This document shows, piece after piece, positions 1 through 5,828 of a stretch of 6,168 bases of DNA (position 1 is the first letter of the stretch; each line of letters begins with the position of its first letter). Both the position numbers and the translations under genes were made by a program. This stretch comes from a bacterium (GTDB lineage: Bacteria > Vulcanimicrobiota > Xenobia > RGZZ01): assembly GCA_021782195.1 (NCBI GenBank), contig JAJXVI010000161.1, forward strand, positions 1 through 6,168, read 5' to 3'. The notes beneath the pieces were generated by a model that was not told where the DNA came from, made no database searches, and saw only the letters and a list, made by a program, of their open reading frames with translations.

Positions 1-1576
1 CCTCCACGCAGAGGTGCGCCTGGAATTCCGCCCGCAGCGTCTCGCGCTCCCAGACCTCGTGGGGGACCCTCCCGCGCAGGCCGCACCACGCCGCGAGCAG
101 GCCCGCGACCTCGCCCACGTTCCACTCCACGGGATGGAGCCGATAGCAACCGTTCGTGATGTGCGTCACGGAGAGGTTCTTGGCACCCGCCAGCAGGTTG
201 CGCACCCGACAGGGAATCAATGCGCCAAGCGGGATCTGAAACGGCAGCGCGCCGACGTCTACGTAGTTGTCGCGACCGGTGGAAGGGTGCAGGTCGATTC
301 GGTACGCTCCGATTCCAACGGTGTCGTCAAATTCGGCCGCCCGCACCTCGTGCGCCGGCAGACCCGTTGCCTCCATGCGCGCGTCGAGCCCCACGTGCTG
401 TTCCTTCACCGTGAACAGTCCGCGAATCCGCCGCGATTCGCGAATGTAGGGGGCGCGGGCGAGCCCGTCCGCCGTCCCCGTCACGTCGCCGCGCGGCCGC
501 AGCCCGGGCCATCCCGTCCCCCCGTCGGGACGAGGCGCATCCGTCTGCATCCAGTAGAGCATCGAGCGGCTCAACTCGCGAGCCGCCTCGAGATGGCGCG
601 CCGCCTCATCCGCGGGCACGTCGATAATCGAGCCACACACGTAGTCGATCTGCGGCCAGTTTACGAGCACGATGTCGCTCGCATAGGCGCGGGGTCGAAA
701 GGTGTTGCGGTCTGCGATGCGTCGGAACGTCCACAGGTCCATCGGGCCGCGCTCCGGCCGCGGCGCGACCGGGTCAAACGTGCGCACGACGGGTTCCAGG
801 GTGACAGGATGCGTCGCCGACCACGACAGCAGCGGACCGCCCCACGAGGGGTTCAACCCAGGATCAAAGGTGCGCCAGAAATCGTAGCGCTCCGGGCGCG
901 TGATCGTGTGATCGCCCGTCGGATCGTGGTCGATGACAAAACACCAGCTCAGCGCCTGCACGTTCGCCGGGTCGGCCACCAGGGCAGCGTGCGGTTCCCC
1001 CGTCTCCGCGCGCGACTCGGCGCCGGTGACGTACTCGACCCGGGCCAGGGCCAGCACGTCTCCGAGTTCGCTCGCGTCGATGACGAAAGGCGCCGTCACG
1101 GTGACGCGCTCGCCTTCGCCCTCGAACGTGACCGCAGTGACGCGATCGCCGTCGACATCGGCCGCAACCGGCACGTGCCCACGCAGGATCGTCAGACGAC
1201 TGCCCGCCTCGTACGGACGAAAGTACGCCTCGAGGACCGCCAGCGACACCCGCGGTTCGTGGCACAGGCGCGAAACGAAGCCGTTGCCGGGATTGAGCGC
1301 GGCGGTCGCGCGAGCCGCATCGGTGAGCGGATAGTCGCGCCGGTAGCAGGTGCGCACGTCCTCTCGCAACTGCCGCCAGGTGCGCGTACAGCCGAACTGC
1401 TCGATCCAGGGGTGCTCGTCGGGTGGCACGGCCTGCGAGGTCATCTGCCCACCGACCCAGCCCGTCGGCTCGCTCATCACGACGCGCCTCCCCTGGCGCA
1501 GCGCCGCATACGCCGCCGCGCACCCGCCCACGCCCGCTCCCACGACCAGTACGTCCGCTGCCAGTTCCCGATGCAT
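1..1576 (-). CDS. FAD-dependent oxidoreductase (FAD_oxidored / xanthan-lyase-like family), C-terminus cut by window edge
   Basis: The frame is open from the ATG at 1576-1574 to the left edge, giving 525 residues without a stop. The N-terminus carries a Rossmann dinucleotide-binding motif, GAGVGG at residues 13-18, with an acidic residue (E36) at the end of the second strand and GGQMTSQ at 42-48. IDASELGD (166-173) matches the conserved 'DA(S/T)E.GD' FAD-contact motif. [11 protein letters not shown] (376-386) and [10 protein letters not shown] followed by [12 protein letters not shown] (467-489) are hallmark C-terminal motifs of the family (Pfam FAD_oxidored, as I recall it). There is no signal peptide or membrane segment, so it is probably cytoplasmic. 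The start is fixed by GGGAGG four bases upstream. The family often lies beside carbohydrate genes but its substrates are poorly known; I do not assign a reaction. It is transcribed divergently from the glgC genes. Confidence 0.93.
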   Translation of the reverse strand, partial: MHRELAADVLVVGAGVGGCAAAYAALRQGRRVVMSEPTGWVGGQMTSQAVPPDEHPWIEQFGCTRTWRQLREDVRTCYRRDYPLTDAARATAALNPGNGFVSRLCHEPRVSLAVLEAYFRPYEAGSRLTILRGHVPVAADVDGDRVTAVTFEGEGERVTVTAPFVIDASELGDVLALARVEYVTGAESRAETGEPHAALVADPANVQALSWCFVIDHDPTGDHTITRPERYDFWRTFDPGLNPSWGGPLLSWSATHPVTLEPVVRTFDPVAPRPERGPMDLWTFRRIADRNTFRPRAYASDIVLVNWPQIDYVCGSIIDVPADEAARHLEAARELSRSMLYWMQTDAPRPDGGTGWPGLRPRGDVTGTADGLARAPYIRESRRIRGLFTVKEQHVGLDARMEATGLPAHEVRAAEFDDTVGIGAYRIDLHPSTGRDNYVDVGALPFQIPLGALIPCRVRNLLAGAKNLSVTHITNGCYRLHPVEWNVGEVAGLLAAWCGLRGRVPHEVWERETLRAEFQAHLCVE

Positions 1577-1580
1577 GCGA

Positions 1581-1586
1581 CCTCCC
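1581..1586 (-). promoter_or_regulatory. Ribosome binding site for the oxidoreductase
   Basis: Read on the minus strand this is GGGAGG followed by TCGC and then ATG. It is a strong Shine-Dalgarno site with a slightly short 4-base spacer, and it decides the start codon at 1576. Confidence 0.8.
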
Positions 1587-1603
1587 GAACCCGACTGTTC
1601 TCA

Positions 1604-1642
1604 CGGCGCGGCGAAGAGAGGTCGCGCCGAGCAAGATATGGG
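1604..1642. repeat. Hairpin element, copy A
   Basis: Arms 1604-1612 and 1621-1629 pair over 9 bp (one G-T) around an 8-base loop. The arm sequence GGCGCGGC, the second arm GGTCGCGCCGA and the trailing CAA..AT..T..GGG all recur in the same orientation at 4527-4564. It lies 28 bases upstream of the oxidoreductase ATG, so it would be in that gene's 5' leader if transcription starts further out. It may be a dispersed extragenic palindrome or a regulatory hairpin. Confidence 0.65.
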
Positions 1643-1671
1643 AGAGAAAGGGTTGGCAATGCGCAGCAGAA

Positions 1672-1686
1672 TCCCTGCAGCAGGGA
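1672..1686. promoter_or_regulatory. 15-bp palindrome, possible operator
   Basis: TCCCTGCAGCAGGGA is a perfect inverted repeat of two 7-base arms around a single central base. Its position in a divergent promoter region suits a dimeric repressor or activator site. No regulator gene lies in the window, so the protein is unknown. Confidence 0.4.
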
Positions 1687-1737
1687 CCCGCGGACCGCGA
1701 CGGCGGGAAACGCCGGGCTGCGCCACGCGATCCGCCC

Positions 1738-1772
1738 GGGATGTGGGGGGACGGCGATCCGGCGGGGGGGGG
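1738..1772 (+). other. G-rich stretch, possible G-quadruplex
   Basis: The plus strand has GGG (1738-1740), a run of six G (1745-1750) and a run of nine G (1764-1772). Four G3 tracts can be drawn only with a long 13-base loop, so quadruplex formation is possible but not strongly favoured. It ends in the palindrome GGGACGTCCC (1770-1779). Confidence 0.3.
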
Positions 1773-1773
1773 A

Positions 1774-1848
1774 CGTCCCGCAGCACCCGCACGGCGCGCG
1801 AAGCGTCCCCCGCAGCGGACCGCGCGGAAGAAGCCGTCCCCCGCAGCG
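1774..1848. repeat. Three degenerate repeats spaced 30-31 bp upstream of glgC
   Basis: CGTCCCGCAGC at 1774, and CGTCCCCCGCAGCG at both 1804 and 1835, start 30 and 31 bases apart. That is close to three turns of the helix, so the copies would lie on one face of the DNA. The last copy ends 69 bases before the glgC ATG. The segments between repeats are also loosely alike (CGCGCGAAG, CGCGGAAGAAG). This could be an activator or repressor array, or simple tandem duplication. Confidence 0.45.
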
Positions 1849-1908
1849 ATCGCACCCCACAGGAAATCGCATTCCCCTGGCATAACTCTCCCCCCATCAA
1901 CGCCTGCC

Positions 1909-1914
1909 GAGGAA
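1909..1914 (+). promoter_or_regulatory. Ribosome binding site for glgC
   Basis: GAGGAA lies just before the ATG at 1918, with the GAGG core five bases away. The frame stays open far upstream, so this site and the family's usual N-terminus decide the start. Confidence 0.75.
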
Positions 1915-1917
1915 CGC

Positions 1918-3174
1918 ATGAAGACTGTCGCAATGCTGCTCGCGGGGGGCGCCGGCACGCGCCTCTCGGTGCTCTCCGAGACCCGCGCCAAACCCGCCGT
2001 CCCCTTTGCCGGAAAATTTCGAATCATCGACTTCACGCTGAGCAACTGCGTGAACAGCGGTATCTACACGGTCGGGGTGCTGACGCAGTACCGTCCGCAC
2101 AGCTTGAGCGAGCACATCGGGATCGGCAAACCGTGGGACCTTGACCGCGGCCGTGGCGGGGTGCGCATGCTGCCCCCCTACCAGGGCCGAGAAGGGCAGC
2201 ACTGGTACTCCGGAACCGCCGACGCAATCTACCAGAATCTTGACTTCCTCGAGCACCAGAACGCCGAGAACGTGCTGGTGCTCAGCGGCGACCACATCTA
2301 CAAGATGGATTACGGGCCGATGATCGCCTTCCACGAGGCGCGCGGCGCCGACCTGACAATCGCCGTGATGACCGTGCCGCTCGAGGAGACCGACCGTTTT
2401 GGAATCATGGAGTGCGACGAGCACAACCGCATCGTGCGTTTCCACGAGAAGCCGAAAGACCGCGACAAAGGCAACCTCGCTTCCCTCGGCATCTACGTGT
2501 TCAACCGCCGCACCCTCGAACAGCGCATTTCAGAGGGAAGCGACGAGAATCCGCGCACCGATTTCGGCCACCACGTGATTCCCGCGATGCTCGCGGCAGG
2601 CGACAACGTGGTCGCGTTCCGCTTCGACGGCTACTGGGTCGACGTCGGGACCATCGACGCCTACTGGAGCACGAACCTGGATCTGGTCGGTCCTTCCCCC
2701 GAGCTCGACCTCTACAACGATCGCTGGCCGATCTACACCCAGTCGGAAGAGAAGCCGTCCGTCAAGTTCGGCCCCCAGGCGAAAGTGCTCTCGACCCTCG
2801 TCTCCAACGGCTGCGTCATCCGCGGACTGGTCACGCGAAGCGTGCTGAGTCCGGGCGTGTACGTAAGCCCCGGCGCGGTCGTGCACGACTCCATCATCAT
2901 GAACGACTGCTGGATCGGGCCCGGTGCGCGCCTTGACCGCGTTATCCTCGACAAGCAGACGCGCGTGGGATCGGGCGCGATCGTGGGCTCGGGCGACGTC
3001 GCCGTCGCGAATCGCGAGTTTCCTCATATCCTGTCGAGCGGAATCTCCCTCGTCGGACGCGCGAGCTTCATCCCTGAGGGAGCCGTCGTCGGACGCAACG
3101 TGCTCGTCAACAGCCAGCGCGACGAGACCCACTTCCCTCCTGACGGAGTGGTGCGCGATGGCCTGACCATCTGA
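1918..3174 (+). CDS. glgC: Glucose-1-phosphate adenylyltransferase (ADP-glucose pyrophosphorylase), catalytic subunit
   Basis: This 418-residue protein matches GlgC throughout. It would make ADP-glucose and pyrophosphate from ATP and glucose 1-phosphate, the committed step of bacterial glycogen synthesis, in the cytoplasm. The nucleotidyltransferase domain (about 1-260) has AGGAGTRL with R15 and TRAKP with K25, equivalent to catalytic E. coli R32 and K42. It also has HWYSGTADA (95-103), GDHIYKMDY with D125 (E. coli D142), the glucose-1-phosphate lysine K178 in FHEKP (E. coli K195), and YWVDVGT with D242 (E. coli D276). The C-terminal part (about 285-400) is a left-handed beta-helix built on hexapeptide-like repeats. 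The E. coli activator lysine K39 is T22 here, so fructose-1,6-bisphosphate control as in E. coli is doubtful. A second GlgC-family gene follows after 94 bases with no terminator, implying one operon. Confidence 0.96.
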   Translation: MKTVAMLLAGGAGTRLSVLSETRAKPAVPFAGKFRIIDFTLSNCVNSGIYTVGVLTQYRPHSLSEHIGIGKPWDLDRGRGGVRMLPPYQGREGQHWYSGTADAIYQNLDFLEHQNAENVLVLSGDHIYKMDYGPMIAFHEARGADLTIAVMTVPLEETDRFGIMECDEHNRIVRFHEKPKDRDKGNLASLGIYVFNRRTLEQRISEGSDENPRTDFGHHVIPAMLAAGDNVVAFRFDGYWVDVGTIDAYWSTNLDLVGPSPELDLYNDRWPIYTQSEEKPSVKFGPQAKVLSTLVSNGCVIRGLVTRSVLSPGVYVSPGAVVHDSIIMNDCWIGPGARLDRVILDKQTRVGSGAIVGSGDVAVANREFPHILSSGISLVGRASFIPEGAVVGRNVLVNSQRDETHFPPDGVVRDGLTI

Positions 3175-3254
3175 AGTCGGCGCCCGCCGCGGCAGGCGAA
3201 CCCAGCGGCCACCCGAACAGCCCAGCCGGGCACAGACACCGGCCAACGATCCAA

Positions 3255-3260
3255 GAGGAG
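3255..3260 (+). promoter_or_regulatory. Ribosome binding site for the second GlgC-family gene
   Basis: GAGGAG, preceded by AA, lies eight bases before the ATG at 3269. The 94-base gap from the glgC stop shows no terminator or clear promoter, supporting co-transcription with separate translation initiation. Confidence 0.75.
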
Positions 3261-3268
3261 CTTACAAG

Positions 3269-4525
3269 ATGTCGAAGGCTTTCGCCATGATCATGGGCGG
3301 CGGCGCCAGCGAGGCGCTCAGCGTGCTGACCGAGACCCGTGCCGAACCGGCCCTGCCTTTTGCTGGAAAATACCGCATCATCGACTTCCCGCTCAGCAAC
3401 TGCGTGAACAGCGATATCTACAACGTGGCAGTTCTCACGCAGTATCGTCCGCGCAGTCTGAACACGCACATCGGCACCGGAAAACCCTGGGACCTCGACC
3501 TTGCGACGGGCGGCGTGCACCTGCTGCAACCGTATCTGGGCGGTCCGTACGGCGACTGGCAGAAGGGTACGGCCGACGCCGTGCGCTGCAACCTCGAGTT
3601 CGTCGAGATGCAGTCGGAAGAGCACGTGCTGTTGCTGGCGGGCGACCACATCTACATGATGGACTACCGCCCCATGCTTCGGTCGCACGAGCAGAGCGGT
3701 GCCGACGTGACGGTCGCGGTCCGGCGCGTCAGCGTGCACGAAACCCACCGCTTCGGGATCGTCTCGGTGGGCGCTGACAACCGGATCGTGGGCTTCCAGG
3801 AGAAGCCGCGACGCACCCGAGAGACCCTGGCCAGCATGGGAATCTACATGTTCCGCAAGGACGTGCTGGTACGCGAACTGACGCAGGGCAGCGGCAACGA
3901 CTTCGCGCGCGACATCCTGCCACGGATGCTGCGCGACAACCGTCAACTGGAGGCCTATCACTTCATCGGCTACTGGGAGGACGTGGGGACGGTACAGAGC
4001 TACTGGGAAGCCAACATGAGCCTCCTCGCCGAAGACCCGGCGCTCGACCTGTACGACTCGACCTGGGTCGTGCACACGAGAAGCGTGGAGAAGGCCCCGG
4101 TCCGCAGTGGCCCGGATGCGGTGATGGGCGGCACCCTGATCTCCAACGGATGCGTGGTGAACGGCATTGTCGAGCGCAGCGTGCTCTCGCCGGGCGTGTT
4201 CGTGGCAGAGGGCGCCGTCGTGCGTGACAGCGTGATCTTCAACGACACGCGCATCGAGGCCGGGGCGGTGGTCGACCGTTGCATCGTGGACAAGCAGGTG
4301 ACCATCGGACCGGGCGCCATGGTCGGGCACGGCGACGACAACACCGCGAACCGCGAACTGGCGGAGCGATTGAACACGGGGATCACGCTCATCGGACGCA
4401 ACGCCATCGTCCCCGAAAACGTGGTGCTCGGACGCAACGTAGCCGTACACCCGTTCGCCGACGTCGCCGCATACGAGGGGCACCCGCGCATTCCAAGCGG
4501 ATCGAGCGTGGGGACGCGACGCTAG
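3269..4525 (+). CDS. GlgC paralogue, probably a non-catalytic regulatory subunit of ADP-glucose pyrophosphorylase
   Basis: This is the same length as the upstream GlgC (418 residues) and aligns almost without gaps; by hand count 43 of the first 60 aligned residues are identical. Yet the N-terminal loop reads GGGASEAL instead of AGGAGTRL, so the catalytic Arg (E. coli R32) is A16. TRAKP has become TRAEP, so the catalytic Lys (E. coli K42) is E26. The tyrosine matching E. coli Y114 is Q98. Residues of the sugar-phosphate and metal side remain: D126 in [10 protein letters not shown]179 in FQEKP, D238 in YWEDVGT. The C-terminal beta-helix (about 285-395) is intact. Loss of this Arg/Lys pair is also the mark of plant AGPase large subunits, and Firmicutes GlgD is non-catalytic too. 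I infer a regulatory partner of the upstream GlgC. It could instead be an effector-binding or inhibitory protein. Automated annotation would probably label it an active GlgC. Confidence 0.9.
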   Translation: MSKAFAMIMGGGASEALSVLTETRAEPALPFAGKYRIIDFPLSNCVNSDIYNVAVLTQYRPRSLNTHIGTGKPWDLDLATGGVHLLQPYLGGPYGDWQKGTADAVRCNLEFVEMQSEEHVLLLAGDHIYMMDYRPMLRSHEQSGADVTVAVRRVSVHETHRFGIVSVGADNRIVGFQEKPRRTRETLASMGIYMFRKDVLVRELTQGSGNDFARDILPRMLRDNRQLEAYHFIGYWEDVGTVQSYWEANMSLLAEDPALDLYDSTWVVHTRSVEKAPVRSGPDAVMGGTLISNGCVVNGIVERSVLSPGVFVAEGAVVRDSVIFNDTRIEAGAVVDRCIVDKQVTIGPGAMVGHGDDNTANRELAERLNTGITLIGRNAIVPENVVLGRNVAVHPFADVAAYEGHPRIPSGSSVGTRR

Positions 4526-4526
4526 A

Positions 4527-4549
4527 GGCGCGGCCAAAAAGGTCGCGCC
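4527..4549 (+). terminator. Stable hairpin just after the glgC operon (hairpin element, copy B); possible terminator without a U-tract
   Basis: Arms 4527-4535 and 4541-4549 pair over 9 bp (one G-T) around a loop of five A. It begins one base after the TAG of the GlgC paralogue. It is followed by GATCAACATCT rather than a run of T, so it is not a standard intrinsic terminator; it could still end transcription inefficiently or protect the 3' end. Arms and 3' flank match copy A at 1604-1642. Confidence 0.5.
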
Positions 4550-4564
4550 GATCAACATCTAGGG
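4527..4564. repeat. Hairpin element, copy B
   Basis: Aligned with copy A, GGCGCGGC and GGTCGCGCCGA are identical and the flank agrees at CAA, AT, T and GGG. The loops differ (CAAAAA versus GAAGAGA). Both copies are intergenic, have the same orientation and bracket the two GlgC-family genes. Confidence 0.65.
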
Positions 4565-4649
4565 GCTAGAAGGCCGGCCGATCTACTATATCTTGTAGGT
4601 TGCGGGATACCCGCAACCATCAGAAGGGGGTTTTCGGCCGGGCTCCTAG
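4559..4649 (+). ncRNA. Candidate structured RNA (nested inverted repeats), family not recognised
   Basis: The segment folds as nested helices. P1 pairs CTAGGGGC (4559-4566) with GCTCCTAG (4642-4649), 8 bp with one G-U. P2 pairs CCGGCCGA (4574-4581) with TCGGCCGG (4634-4641), 8 perfect bp. P1 and P2 abut on the 3' side and are split by a 7-base bulge (TAGAAGG) on the 5' side. Inside P2, CTAC/GTAG (4583-4586, 4595-4598) can form a small P3, and GGTTGCGGG/CCCGCAACC (4598-4606, 4610-4618) forms a perfect 9-bp P4 with an ATA loop. AUCAGAAGGGGGUUU (4619-4633) stays unpaired. It ends about 140 bases before the J-protein promoter, so on the plus strand it would be a 3'-UTR element or a free small RNA. 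A DNA-level palindrome is the alternative, and the transcribed strand is not certain. Confidence 0.4.
4583..4598. promoter_or_regulatory. NrdR-box-like near-palindrome
   Basis: CTACTATATCTTGTAG is symmetric at 12 of 16 positions. Its core CTATATCTTGT fits the NrdR-box core as I recall it (CwAtATaTwGt) at all but one position. NrdR boxes usually come in pairs upstream of ribonucleotide reductase genes; here there is one copy and no nrd gene, so this may be chance or simply part of the RNA-like fold. Confidence 0.25.
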
Positions 4650-4788
4650 TCGCCCGCGCCCCGTTCGTGAGGATGCGAAAGCGCGGACGCGAGGAACGGT
4701 CGCGCGCGCGTCTGCACCGGGACGCGGACGGGGCGCCGCCCGACCGCGCTGGACGCACGGTCCGTGATGTAAACATTTTGCCACTTCA

Positions 4789-4817
4789 TTGACCCCCCTG
4801 ACGGACGCTTTTATAAT
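4789..4817 (+). promoter_or_regulatory. Sigma-70-type promoter of the J-domain gene
   Basis: TTGACC (4789-4794) and TATAAT (4812-4817) are separated by exactly 17 bases; this is the best promoter in the window. An AT-rich patch lies upstream (about 4766-4790). Transcription would start near 4823-4825, only three to five bases before the ATG at 4828, which predicts a leaderless or almost leaderless mRNA. Confidence 0.75.
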
Positions 4818-4827
4818 GGGAGCAATC

Positions 4828-5751
4828 ATGATTCTCAAGAGCAGTTCCCCCATCGAACCGTTCCGAATGGCCGCAAAGGCCCTCAATGTCGCTCCCACAG
4901 CCTCCGAGGCCGAGGTCAAGACCGCCTACCGGCGCGCCGCGATGGAGAGCCACCCGGACCGTCACACCGGGGAGGGGCGCGATACGCTCTACCAGGCGCG
5001 CTTCGATCTGGCGACAAAGGCCCAGAGCCTGCTGCTCGCCAGGGGCTCACGAGACGAGGCAAAGGCGGCGCTTGAGTTCCAGAAGGCACAGCAGTGCGTG
5101 CGCGCCGAGGAGCAGAAGTTTGGTATCAAGCCCGAGCCCGCGAGCCGACCGGCCCAGGCGCCAGGAGCCGGATTCGGCGCCCGGACCGCTCCGGGGGGCT
5201 CGGCAAACACGCGCAGCGCGAGTCAGAACGGTCCCACCGCACAGAACTGGCGGCGGTGGGAACCCCCGGACATCAACGACCTGAAGAACAGCTCCCGATC
5301 CGGCGATTCCTCCTTCCACCCGGGTTTCTGGGGACGGGGAGAATCGACGTCTTCCACGCCGCCGGGTTCCGAAGCACGAAGCAACCACTCCGCGTCGGCC
5401 GGTCAGGCCTCGTCCAACGGTTCCGCACGAGCGTCCGCCGCCAGCGACGGGAGTCGAACGGCGCAAGCCTCGTCCGCGCAGGGAACCACGTCGCGCGCGA
5501 ACCCCGCGAACGACGACCACTGCGCCGCTCACCCTTCCTCGACAAGCGAAGCGACGGCCACACCGCAAGGTCCCTTCCGCGCCACTGCGCAGGCGACCCC
5601 CTCCGGCGGAACGTCCCCGTCGGCGCACCCGGCACCACGAACTGAAGCGTCGGAACCGCCGACGACAGACACGGCGACGGCGCGAGCCCAGCGTGCCTAC
5701 GCAGAGTGGACGACGCCATCTTCCCCTCACCACATCGACCTGACTGCCTGA
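4828..5751 (+). CDS. Short J-domain (DnaJ-like) co-chaperone with a long disordered tail
   Basis: The protein has 307 residues from the ATG at 4828. Residues about 11-75 form a J-domain: helix I PFRMAAKALNV, helix II EVKTAYRRAAMES, the invariant HPD at 42-44 that stimulates Hsp70 (DnaK) ATPase, then a helix III region. A charged helical stretch follows (about 76-98). There is no zinc finger or DnaJ C-terminal substrate domain, so it is a class C (type III) J-protein. Residues about 100-307 are low-complexity, rich in Ser, Thr, Ala, Pro and Gly, with aromatic islands NWRRWEPPDINDLK (140-153) and FHPGFWGRGE (163-172) that may bind a partner. Other in-frame starts are TTG 4789 and ATG 4816, both inside the promoter, and ATG 4867, which would cut helix I. 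GGGAG at 4818-4822 could serve ATG 4828 if transcription began further upstream. The client is unknown. Confidence 0.85.
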   Translation: MILKSSSPIEPFRMAAKALNVAPTASEAEVKTAYRRAAMESHPDRHTGEGRDTLYQARFDLATKAQSLLLARGSRDEAKAALEFQKAQQCVRAEEQKFGIKPEPASRPAQAPGAGFGARTAPGGSANTRSASQNGPTAQNWRRWEPPDINDLKNSSRSGDSSFHPGFWGRGESTSSTPPGSEARSNHSASAGQASSNGSARASAASDGSRTAQASSAQGTTSRANPANDDHCAAHPSSTSEATATPQGPFRATAQATPSGGTSPSAHPAPRTEASEPPTTDTATARAQRAYAEWTTPSSPHHIDLTA

Positions 5752-5790
5752 GCTTTCGGGCTGTGACCTCTGCCTGAGTTTTCTGCCTGG
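5744..5790 (+). repeat. Short direct repeats at the end of the J-domain gene
   Basis: CTGCCTGAGCTTTC (5744-5757) and CTGCCTGAGTTTTC (5770-5783) differ by one base and start 26 bases apart; CTGCCTGG (5783-5790) is a partial third copy. The first overlaps the stop codon. A weak 5-bp hairpin CTGGC/GCCAG follows (5787-5800) without a T-run. The repeat may be slippage or a site for the downstream gene. Confidence 0.4.
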
Positions 5791-5828
5791 CCGACGCCAG
5801 CGTATCTTCACGGAGCGGACTCGCCGCA

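Larger units (their letters stand above)
1577..1917. other. Divergent intergenic region between the oxidoreductase and glgC
   Basis: This 341-base stretch separates the two divergent start codons. Open frames crossing it run on into one or both flanking genes and look like GC-driven shadows. It holds a hairpin element also found after the second glgC gene (1604-1642), a 15-bp palindrome (1672-1686), a small hairpin CGGCG/CGCCG (1701-1715), a G-rich stretch (1738-1772) and three degenerate repeats (1774-1848). I could not find a convincing -35/-10 pair for glgC: CATAAC at 1881-1886 is a possible -10 but lacks a recognisable -35. For the oxidoreductase, minus-strand TTGCCA (1654-1659) and TATCTT (1633-1638) are only 15 bases apart, so that is weak too. 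Confidence 0.6.
4526..4827. other. Intergenic region between the GlgC paralogue and the J-domain gene
   Basis: This 302-base gap has no convincing ORF. Its left third is the hairpin and the nested inverted repeat described separately. From 4650 to 4765 it is very GC-rich; I see only a 6-bp inverted repeat CCGTTC/GAACGG (4661-4666, 4694-4699) enclosing a GCGAAAGC mini-hairpin, and a run of alternating CG (4701-4710). From about 4766 the composition turns AT-rich (TGATGTAAACATTTTG) leading into the promoter. Confidence 0.5.

Noticed and set aside
14..1885. Very long plus-strand open frame across the left third
   Set aside because: It lies antisense to the oxidoreductase, whose translation contains the full set of FAD-family motifs; the plus-strand translation is Arg-rich with no domain. 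It is a GC-driven shadow.
864..2045. Minus-strand 393-residue open frame
   Set aside because: It is in a different frame from the oxidoreductase and overlaps both it and the start of glgC; the product is Arg/Gly-rich without motifs.
1350..2144. Plus-strand open frame spanning the divergent intergenic region
   Set aside because: It overlaps the oxidoreductase antisense and the start of glgC out of frame, and has no domain.
3107..4558. Minus-strand 483-residue open frame opposite the GlgC paralogue
   Set aside because: It mirrors the beta-helix and nucleotidyltransferase codons of the sense gene; no independent motif or ribosome site.
4598..4634. Intrinsic terminator formed by GGTTGCGGG/CCCGCAACC and the nearby TTTT
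   Set aside because: The T-run is 12 bases past the stem and only four long, and is better explained as the edge of the P2 helix.
4583..4640. Hammerhead-like CTGATGG on the minus strand next to a stem
   Set aside because: The GAAA that must follow stem II is missing (CCTACAAG instead), so the ribozyme core cannot form.
4559..4649. Integron attC site
   Set aside because: The imperfect inverted repeat has the right size range, but the GTTRRRY and RYYYAAC core boxes are absent at its ends and no integrase or cassette layout is seen.
4701..4710. Alternating CG run as a functional Z-DNA element
   Set aside because: Ten bases of alternating CG is not surprising in DNA this rich in GC and nothing else supports a role.
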